From Erginobacter sp964465735 (GTDB lineage: Bacteria; Auribacterota; Erginobacteria; Erginobacterales; Erginobacteraceae): a stretch of 11,206 bases of DNA. The stretch is from the NCBI GenBank assembly GCA_964465735.1, contig CAYXKT010000095.1, forward strand, positions 1 through 11,206, written 5' to 3'. The notes beneath the pieces are model-generated. The model was not told the origin of the DNA, did not search any database, and saw nothing but the letters and a program-made list of their open reading frames with translations. The translations under genes were made by a program, and so were the position numbers. The first letter of the stretch is position 1, and the number at the start of each line of letters is the position of its first letter. Below are positions 6,344 to 11,206 of this stretch, one piece after another.

Positions 6344-6364
6344 GTAATCTCTTCCGGCTAACCA
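6336..6364 (-). promoter_or_regulatory. Sigma70-like promoter for yraN, overlapping the clc promoter
   Basis: On the minus strand a perfect TATAAT (6336-6341) has TGGTTA (6359-6364) 17 bp upstream. The -35 matches only three of six positions. Its -10 shares four bases with the -10 of the plus-strand promoter, so RNA polymerase could not occupy both at once. Confidence 0.4.
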
Positions 6365-6423
6365 GCGGCAATCAGTGGGAGCGTTCAGCCGGGCGGCAGC
6401 AACCCAAACCCTGAGATTATATT

Positions 6424-8274
6424 ATGGAAGAGCCCGGACGTTTGGAAGAAATTATTCCCTCCGGCGACCGGTGGATCCGGCGGCAATTTGACCGCCTCAC
6501 CAGTTTCCGGATCTCCCCGGTCCAGACCACCTTCGCCTTCGCCATCATCATCGGCGCGGTGGCCGGGCTGGGCTCCTACATTTTCAGCCACCTGATCCTC
6601 CTGGTGGAGGAACTCTGCCATCTCGATACCATCGCCCGTTGCCAATCGCTCGGTCCCTGGCTGATTATTCTTCCCGCCGCCGGGGGCCTGCTGGTCGGTC
6701 CCCTGATCTATCTCTTCGCCCGGGAAGCTAAAGGCCACGGAGTCCCGGAAGTAATGACGGCGGTCCTGAAGAAAGGGGGCAGGATCCGGCCGATGGTGGC
6801 GGTGGTCAAGACCATCGCCTCGGCCTTGACCATCGGAACGGGCGGTTCAGCCGGAAGCGAAGGGCCGATCGTCCAGATCGGGGCCGGCTTCGGCTCCACC
6901 CTCGGCCAAATTTTCCGGATGCCCCCGAGGCGACTCAATACCTTCATCGCCTGCGGCGCGGCCGGTGGGATCTCGGCCATCTTTAATGCCCCGTTCGGGG
7001 GAATTATGTTCTCCCTGGAAATCATTCTGGGGGAATTCCGAGGGCTCTCTTTCATCTATGTCGCCATCGCCTCGGTGGTCTCCGCCCTGGTTTCCCGAGC
7101 GATCACCGGCGACCACACGATCTTTGCTATCGAGAAGATGAAGGCCATCCTTCATATGAACTCCCCCTGGGAGATCCTGGCTTTTATCGGGCTGGGCTTC
7201 TTTGTCGCCTTCGTGTCCAAGGGGTTCACGGTCACTCTGGAATCATTTGAGAAATTCTATGAACGGATCAGATACCCTGAATATCTCAAGCCGGTCACCG
7301 GCGGCCTGGCCGTGGGCCTGCTGGCCTACTTCGCCACCCGCTGGGTACCGGCACCGGGACTGGACAACCCCCTCTCCGTACTCGGCATCGGTTATATCAC
7401 CATCCGGCAAGTCCTCAACCCGGACAACTTCAAACTCTGGAGCGAAACTCTGGGGCTTGCGCCTCTGCTCTGGGCTCTGATCTTGCTGGCCGGATTCAAG
7501 ATCATCGCCACCAGTTTCACCCTCGGCTCCGGTGGTTCGGGCGGTGTCTTCGCCCCCTCGCTCTTTATCGGGGCGATGATCGGGGGAATATACGGGATTC
7601 TCATCAATGCCATCTTCCCCGGTTATACCGCCTCCCCCATAGTTTACGCTTTGGTGGGGATGGGGGGCTGCTTTGCCGGCGCGGCCCACGCTCCGATCAC
7701 CGCCATCTTCATCCTCTTCGAGATGAGCGACAGCTACCAGATAATTTTACCGATTATGGCTACAGTGGTCGTCTCCACGTTGGTCTCTCACTGGATCCGT
7801 CCAGAAAGCATCTATACGGAAAAACTGCGGCAGAAAGGTATCGTGATTGATCCGAAGAAAAAATCGGATATCCTCCAGCAGATACGGATCAAGGACGTGA
7901 TGATCCGCAAGGTTCAGTCCATTCCGGAGACAATGCCCCTGGAGACCTTGCTCGGAGAAGTCGGCCAGACGCTGCATACCAGCCTCCCGGTAGTTGACGC
8001 GGAGGGGGATCTGGTTGGGCTCATTACCTATAAGGAACTCCACCAGGGAGCCCAGTGCCCCGCCGACAACCGGGAACTGACTGCCCGAGACATTATGAAA
8101 TTCAACCCGGTGACCGCCTTGCCCGATGAACCGGTTGATGTGGTATTTAAGCGGATGAAGAAAGAATTTATCGGGATCGCCCCGGTAATCAAGGGCCCGA
8201 ACCACCGTCAGATCGTCGGAGTAGTCACCTACCGGAACATCTTCGAAGCCTACGAGAAGGCATTGCTGGACTAA
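6424..8274 (+). CDS. ClC-family chloride channel/antiporter with C-terminal CBS pair
   Basis: This 616-residue membrane protein moves Cl- (or a related anion), probably in exchange for H+. The ClC filter segments are in order: GHGVP (104-108, the GxGIP position), GSEGP (144-148) with the external gating glutamate E146, GGVFAP (373-378), and tyrosine Y438 in SYQIILP, equivalent to E. coli ClC-ec1 Y445. The residue matching the internal proton glutamate of ClC-ec1 (E203) is I200, in SLEIILGEF. The first filter residue is His rather than Ser. The cytoplasmic tail has CBS1 (about 490-540) and CBS2 (about 553-610), which in this family bind adenine nucleotides. The GHGVP/CBS form is a common bacterial subgroup. 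The GNNLI-type filter of fluoride-specific ClCs is absent. The start at 6424 has little Shine-Dalgarno but lies just downstream of a good promoter. Confidence 0.95.
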   Translation: MEEPGRLEEIIPSGDRWIRRQFDRLTSFRISPVQTTFAFAIIIGAVAGLGSYIFSHLILLVEELCHLDTIARCQSLGPWLIILPAAGGLLVGPLIYLFAREAKGHGVPEVMTAVLKKGGRIRPMVAVVKTIASALTIGTGGSAGSEGPIVQIGAGFGSTLGQIFRMPPRRLNTFIACGAAGGISAIFNAPFGGIMFSLEIILGEFRGLSFIYVAIASVVSALVSRAITGDHTIFAIEKMKAILHMNSPWEILAFIGLGFFVAFVSKGFTVTLESFEKFYERIRYPEYLKPVTGGLAVGLLAYFATRWVPAPGLDNPLSVLGIGYITIRQVLNPDNFKLWSETLGLAPLLWALILLAGFKIIATSFTLGSGGSGGVFAPSLFIGAMIGGIYGILINAIFPGYTASPIVYALVGMGGCFAGAAHAPITAIFILFEMSDSYQIILPIMATVVVSTLVSHWIRPESIYTEKLRQKGIVIDPKKKSDILQQIRIKDVMIRKVQSIPETMPLETLLGEVGQTLHTSLPVVDAEGDLVGLITYKELHQGAQCPADNRELTARDIMKFNPVTALPDEPVDVVFKRMKKEFIGIAPVIKGPNHRQIVGVVTYRNIFEAYEKALLD

Positions 8275-8302
8275 CCCCCGCCCCACCCCCGAAATAATGA
8301 AC

Positions 8303-8329
8303 CGCAGAGAACGCAAAGGACGCAGAGAG
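8303..8329. repeat. Three 9-bp tandem units (CGCAGAGAA type)
   Basis: CGCAGAGAA, CGCAAAGGA and CGCAGAGAG lie in tandem about 30 bp after the ClC stop. ACCGCAGAGAACGCAGAG-type tracts are a widespread class of bacterial intergenic repeat. No coding content is seen here. Confidence 0.55.
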
Positions 8330-8421
8330 TTAATTTTGTTGGTTCTCTTGCAATCGGTGAGGAGAATATCTTGCAAGGTCAGCCAAGATTGTTGGAGTCT
8401 GCGATTCGAGGTATTGGAATA

Positions 8422-8470
8422 ATTGAGTGTTGGAGTATTGTATTTGTCCCCATCACTCCACTACTCCATC
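8422..8470. repeat. Palindromic repeat, copy 2 of the CCATCACTCCACTACTCC family
   Basis: Positions 8447-8470 are identical to 3637-3660 over 24 bp. The left half TTGAGTGTTGGAGTATTG (8423-8440) matches the complement of the right half at about 13 of 18 positions, so the unit can fold as a hairpin. It lies between the ClC gene and the flavoprotein fragment. The bases flanking the shared core differ between the two copies. Confidence 0.65.
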
Positions 8471-8530
8471 GCTCCATTACCGATCTGCCGATAATGCTGC
8501 GGAGAATAAGAGACTAAGGTGAAGGGCACT

Positions 8531-8803
8531 ATGAAGGAAAGAGAAGTCGACGTGGCGGTGGTGGGGGCGGGGACGGCGGGGCTTTACGCCCTGAGCCGGG
8601 CCCGGCGAAAAACCGATCAGGTGGTTATCTTTGACGGCGGGCCGCTCGGCACCACCTGCGCCCGGGTCGGCTGTATGCCCTCGAAGATGCTGATCCACTC
8701 CTCCGACAATCTGGCCGGAGCTCGGGCGGCGGACGTGACCGGACAAAATATCCATCTCGACGGGGGGGAGATGATGAAATCGCTCCGCCGGCGGCTCTTT
8801 TAA
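8531..8803 (+). CDS. Truncated dihydrolipoamide-dehydrogenase-like flavoprotein (N-terminal fragment, probable pseudogene)
   Basis: The 90-residue product is only the FAD-binding start of a pyridine nucleotide-disulfide oxidoreductase, a family whose members are about 450-480 residues. It has the FAD Rossmann motif GAGTAG (12-17) with D35 at the end of strand 2. The redox motif TTCARVGCMPSK follows, with the disulfide cysteines C43 and C48. The GPLGTTCARVGCMPSK wording resembles a soluble Lpd-like subgroup, not the E3 subunit of pyruvate dehydrogenase. The NAD(P), central and dimerisation domains are missing. A TAA follows RRRLF, and only 55 bp remain before the next gene, so the missing 3' part is deleted, not frameshifted. 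The ATG at 8531 with GAAGGG just upstream is preferred over the GTG at 8519. It was probably part of a thiol-redox operon with the two downstream genes. A functional minigene is possible but unlikely. Confidence 0.75.
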   Translation: MKEREVDVAVVGAGTAGLYALSRARRKTDQVVIFDGGPLGTTCARVGCMPSKMLIHSSDNLAGARAADVTGQNIHLDGGEMMKSLRRRLF

Positions 8804-8846
8804 ACCTCCCGCCAGAGCAGAATAACCATCTCAACTACAACCGAAA

Positions 8847-8858
8847 TAAGGAGATCTA
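8847..8858 (+). promoter_or_regulatory. Strong ribosome-binding site for the glutaredoxin gene
   Basis: AAGGAG is followed by about six bases and then ATG at 8859. It fixes the glutaredoxin start and shows that this gene is read independently of the truncated frame upstream. Confidence 0.7.
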
Positions 8859-9104
8859 ATGATCCGGATCTATTCCTTAAGCACCTGCGGCCATTGCCGC
8901 CAGGCGAAAAAACTCCTCGATGAACTGGGGGCGGAGTATTCTGCAGTGGAAGTTGACCAGCTGGAGAAAGAAGAGCGAACCAGGGTCCTGCTGGAGATGA
9001 GAAAGATCAACCCCGATCTCTCCTTCCCCACCATCGTGATCGGGGAGACGGTGATCGCCGGCAACCGGGAAAAACTGATCCGGCAAGCCCTGGAGGAGAT
9101 ATGA
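8859..9104 (+). CDS. Glutaredoxin-like small dithiol redox protein
   Basis: This 81-residue protein is a complete single-domain thioredoxin-fold protein of glutaredoxin/NrdH size. The active site is STCGHC (8-13), with a redox pair C10 and C13 in a CGHC centre. The cis-proline is in SFPTIVIG (P57), and the C-terminal GNREKLIRQAL helix matches the glutaredoxin GG/GxxE glutathione or partner-binding region. CGHC is more typical of protein disulfide isomerases than the CPYC of classical glutaredoxins. It is cytosolic, with no signal peptide. Its stop TGA overlaps the ATG of the next gene (ATGA), implying translational coupling with the ferredoxin:thioredoxin reductase subunit. I infer that this protein is the electron acceptor of that enzyme. 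Confidence 0.9.
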   Translation: MIRIYSLSTCGHCRQAKKLLDELGAEYSAVEVDQLEKEERTRVLLEMRKINPDLSFPTIVIGETVIAGNREKLIRQALEEI

Positions 9105-9436
9105 CCGCGGAAGAACTCTTTGAACTCCTAAAAAAGTCCCAGGGGAAGAAGGGCTACCATCTCAACCCCGACCGAGAACTGACTCTCTCCCTCCTGGAGG
9201 GGCTGCTGGCCAACAAAGACCGCTACGGCTATATGGCCTGCCCCTGCCGGCTGGCGGCCGACGATCGGGAGTGGGACCGGGACATCATCTGCCCCTGTGT
9301 CTATCGCGACCCCGACCTGTCCGAATACGACCAGTGCTACTGCGCTCTCTACGTCTCACCGAAATGGGACCCGGAGAAAATGGCCGACCGCTACGTCCCC
9401 GAGCGCCGGCCGCCGGAGAAAATCAAACTCTTCTAA
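9101..9436 (+). CDS. Ferredoxin:thioredoxin reductase, catalytic (beta) subunit-like
   Basis: FTR takes electrons one at a time from ferredoxin through a [4Fe-4S] cluster and reduces a target disulfide. This 111-residue protein has the six defining cysteines: C47-P-C49, C64-P-C66 and C79-Y-C81. By family analogy four ligate the cluster, and C49 plus one of the last pair form the redox disulfide. Spacing is CPC-X14-CPC-X12-CYC, against CPC-X16-CPC-X8-CHC in chloroplasts, and the CHC histidine is a tyrosine. CPCR, IICPCVYRDPD and CYCALYVS look like the free-standing bacterial and archaeal FTR-like group, which lacks the plant variable subunit. No variable chain, ferredoxin or thioredoxin gene is visible. 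The four-base overlap with the glutaredoxin gene points to a functional pair. Confidence 0.9.
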   Translation: MTAEELFELLKKSQGKKGYHLNPDRELTLSLLEGLLANKDRYGYMACPCRLAADDREWDRDIICPCVYRDPDLSEYDQCYCALYVSPKWDPEKMADRYVPERRPPEKIKLF

Positions 9437-9461
9437 CTATCTCTTCAGCAGTCCAGATCAG

Positions 9462-9474
9462 GGCCGGTCCGGCC
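9462..9474. terminator. GC-rich hairpin between convergent genes
   Basis: GGCCGGTCCGGCC is a perfect inverted repeat (five-base stem, three-base loop) in the 45-bp gap between the FTR gene and the convergent glycosyltransferase gene. It has no adjacent T-run on either strand. A bidirectional terminator role is only suggested by position. Confidence 0.25.
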
Positions 9475-9481
9475 GCCGCCC

Positions 9482-11044
9482 TCAGGGGACCGGGACCATC
9501 CGGCAAAGGAAGTGACCGCCGGGAAGAGGAGAGAAATCCTCCGCCTCCCAGAAGGGGGAACGGCCTCGAGCCTGAAATACCCGGGGCCAGATCACAACCC
9601 GCCCTCCCTCTCGAAGTGGAGGGTAACCAACCACCGCCGGCGTCAGATAGAGATAGTCAAAACCCTCTACCCCTTCTTCGATCTCGGCCGGCAGCCACCA
9701 GGCGGAGCGGTCCGCATACCAGGCCACTGCTTCCGGCTGATCTGTGATGATCCCTGCTCCCCGCGGGACCAGTCCGCTTATCCGGAGGCAGTTATGCCGG
9801 ACCGGGTCCGGCGGCGAGTGACTGATCTGCAACCGATCGATCGCGGGCAGCAGGTTCAGCCCGATCAGCAAACCGAGCGCCAACCTCCCAGACAGCTTCC
9901 CGGCCGGACCGATCTTCTCGAGGAGAAAGAGAAAAGCGACTGCTGCCAGGGGCATCGCCGCCGGAATCAGAAGACGGATATCCTCAATCCGACGGGCGAA
10001 GACCACGAATTGTCCGGCGGCGAGCAGGAGACAGCCGAAGACGAGATAGCGGATCCGGGAGAATTTTCGATTAGAGAACGGCAGCAACAGAGCCGGCCAG
10101 AAAAAAACCACCGCGAAAGAACCGGTAAAATACAGCAGCCGGTCGTAGAGCAATTCCCCGCCCTGCCACCATTTTCCCAGCAGCGCTTTCCCCCCCGGAA
10201 CCTGACTGAATATTTCCCGACCGGTCTCCCGGAGCAGCGAATCCCCGGGGAAGATCGAGGTGAACATCTTGTACTCAGCGGCGCGGAGGGGGGAAAAGAG
10301 ATAACCGCCGACTAAAATATTTCTCCCCCAGCAGAAAAGGAGCGGCAAAATAAACCCCGCAACCAGAGCGAAGATTCCTTTGTGATCCAGTCGCGCCCCC
10401 GGTTTGGCCCGAAAACAATAAAAACCACCCACCAGCAACCAGGTCCCGATCCAGAACGGACTGGAGGTTGAGAGATAGCCGAGAGCGCAAAACAGACCGC
10501 CGGCCAGGCCCGAGACCGGGGTAATCCTGGTCCGGGAGAGAAATGACAGCAGACCAATGAAGATCAATGACCCGAGAAGGGAGGGATCACCCTGTTGAAC
10601 GGCGTTTAGTGACAGAGCGTTGGTAAAATAGAGTGCCGCGCAGAGGAAAGCGGCGCCGGCAGACCAGACCCGACGGACCAACGAGAAAGCCAGCAATCCG
10701 GTAACCCAGAATAAAACCAATGACCAGATCGCCACCACCGGATCGGATGCCCCAAAGATTCGGAATGCCGCCGAAAGCCCCAGCGCCGGCAGCGGCGGCT
10801 GATAAAGATCGGGATGGCGGGGACCGCTCCCGGCGAAAAGCCGGGAGGCCGGCCGGATTACTCCGGTCACAAACCCCCGACCCCGGGCGATATTTCGGGC
10901 CAGCTGAGCGTTATCCATCGCCTCCGGGGAGAGCCGGATCCCATTAAAATGGAAAGAGACCGCGATCGGCGTTACCATCATCACGATCAGCAGTATCCCG
11001 CCGCTGATCCGTCTCCAGGGAATTGTTTCTCTAAGCTTTTCCAT
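9482..11044 (-). CDS. GT-C (GT39/ArnT-like) membrane glycosyltransferase
   Basis: This 520-residue polytopic protein probably uses a polyprenyl-phosphate sugar to glycosylate an acceptor at the outer face of the inner membrane. A basic N-terminus is followed by membrane segment 1 (about 15-31). The first loop has MDNAQLARNIARGRGF (43-58), with a likely catalytic D44, and then HPDLYQPPLPALGL (77-90), the KPP-like lipid-sugar motif of GT39 relatives. About ten further membrane segments reach to about residue 410. A soluble C-terminal domain of roughly 110 residues follows, ending in a short periplasmic-type tail. I chose the ATG at 11044 because the in-frame ATG at 11101 falls inside an intergenic repeat (GTCATTGCG) and has no Shine-Dalgarno. 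AAGGA lies very close upstream of 11044. The minus-strand TATTATACT around 11069-11077 may be a -10. Sugar and acceptor are unknown. Confidence 0.85.
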   Translation of the reverse strand: MEKLRETIPWRRISGGILLIVMMVTPIAVSFHFNGIRLSPEAMDNAQLARNIARGRGFVTGVIRPASRLFAGSGPRHPDLYQPPLPALGLSAAFRIFGASDPVVAIWSLVLFWVTGLLAFSLVRRVWSAGAAFLCAALYFTNALSLNAVQQGDPSLLGSLIFIGLLSFLSRTRITPVSGLAGGLFCALGYLSTSSPFWIGTWLLVGGFYCFRAKPGARLDHKGIFALVAGFILPLLFCWGRNILVGGYLFSPLRAAEYKMFTSIFPGDSLLRETGREIFSQVPGGKALLGKWWQGGELLYDRLLYFTGSFAVVFFWPALLLPFSNRKFSRIRYLVFGCLLLAAGQFVVFARRIEDIRLLIPAAMPLAAVAFLFLLEKIGPAGKLSGRLALGLLIGLNLLPAIDRLQISHSPPDPVRHNCLRISGLVPRGAGIITDQPEAVAWYADRSAWWLPAEIEEGVEGFDYLYLTPAVVGYPPLREGGRVVIWPRVFQARGRSPFWEAEDFSPLPGGHFLCRMVPVP

Positions 11045-11094
11045 AATCCTTTGCCGGTCACCTAGTATAATATTTCCGAGTTCAGAGGAGTAAT

Positions 11095-11128
11095 CTGTCA
11101 TTGCGAACGTGGTAACACAATCTCAATC
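11095..11128. repeat. Half copy of the GTCATTGCG intergenic repeat
   Basis: CTGTCATTGCGA is identical to the complement of the right inner arm at 170-181. After a diverged middle, CAATCTCA repeats the inner end of that arm. The opposite arm is not found before the window edge, so this is a solo or decayed half-element. It sits just upstream of the minus-strand glycosyltransferase gene. Confidence 0.6.
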
Positions 11129-11177
11129 TATTGGTCAAAAAGAAGTTACTTTTACCTAAGTTGAGCGATTATTGCGG

Positions 11178-11206
11178 ATGAAACGTGCTAAGATTTTGCT
11201 GGCCGA
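11178..11206 (+). CDS. Possible gene start cut by the window edge
   Basis: An ATG at 11178 opens MKRAKILLA and stays open to the window end; the in-frame stop TAA at 11157 lies upstream. The hydrophobic strand after a basic start would suit, for example, a response-regulator receiver or a secreted protein. Nine codons are too few to decide. No Shine-Dalgarno is visible. Confidence 0.2.

Noticed and set aside
6424..8274. Fluoride-specific ClC
   Set aside because: The filter reads GHGVP, GSEGP and GVFAP with a gating glutamate, not the altered filter of fluoride/proton antiporters, and no fluoride-riboswitch-like sequence was recognised in the 116-bp spacer.
8303..8329. Possible small CRISPR-like array
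   Set aside because: Units are 9 bp in direct tandem with no spacers; no cas genes are present.
8859..9436. Mercury or arsenic resistance operon (flavoprotein fragment plus thiol proteins)
   Set aside because: No merR, merT, merP, arsR or arsC features; the genes match glutaredoxin and ferredoxin:thioredoxin reductase, and the flavoprotein lacks a mercuric reductase C-terminus.
9512..10315. 267-residue open frame on the plus strand
   Set aside because: Antisense shadow of the membrane glycosyltransferase gene, Arg/Gln/Pro-rich with no recognisable domain.
11152..11163. TTACCTAAGTTG is the complement of 59-70, giving apparent inverted ends to the whole window, as for a large mobile element
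   Set aside because: A 12-bp match is within chance expectation at this length, the window edges are arbitrary, and there is no transposase or integrase between them.

Overview
The window is GC-rich bacterial chromosome, probably from an uncultured environmental lineage. Bacterial identity rests on a bacterial-type tRNA-Arg, Shine-Dalgarno sites, a sigma70-like promoter, and YraN and TrmH-family proteins. I cannot place the phylum. Gaps between genes are rich in short palindromic and tandem repeats of kinds that are widespread in environmental bacterial genomes, and much of the non-coding DNA is explained by them.

Layout. Positions 1-40 hold the 5' half of a tRNA-Arg(UCU) on the minus strand, cut by the window edge. 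Positions 41-707 are a long non-coding stretch with a composite palindromic repeat, a 7-bp tandem repeat and two doubtful small ORFs. Positions 708-2639 (minus) encode a polytopic GT-C-like membrane protein with a C-terminal TPR domain. A 67-bp divergent spacer with a near-perfect 16-bp palindrome follows. Positions 2707-4815 (plus) encode an RmlD-like sugar-nucleotide reductase and a GT-B-fold protein resembling the N-terminal domain of plant L-arabinokinase. Then come a TrmH/SpoU-family RNA methyltransferase (4968-5771, plus), YraN (5897-6271, minus) and a ClC-family anion transporter with two CBS domains (6424-8274, plus). The yraN and clc genes diverge from overlapping promoter-like sequences. 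Positions 8531-9436 (plus) form a small thiol-redox cluster: an N-terminal fragment of a dihydrolipoamide-dehydrogenase-like flavoprotein, a glutaredoxin-like protein, and a ferredoxin:thioredoxin reductase catalytic subunit overlapping the glutaredoxin gene by 4 bp. A second GT-C-like membrane glycosyltransferase (9482-11044, minus) converges on that cluster. The right end carries a half copy of the same palindromic repeat family seen at the left end, and perhaps the first codons of another gene.

How it fits together. Four genes suggest envelope or extracellular glycan work: two lipid-linked-sugar GT-C enzymes, one sugar-nucleotide reductase and one GT-B protein. They are scattered on both strands and do not form one operon. 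The grx-FTR pair is the clearest functional unit and suggests ferredoxin-driven reduction of a small dithiol carrier. I found no CRISPR array, transposase, phage gene, toxin-antitoxin pair or recognisable defence system. The best candidates for a second look are the grx/FTR unit with its truncated flavoprotein neighbour, the free-standing arabinokinase-N-terminus-like protein, the GT-C/TPR fusion and the composite repeats.
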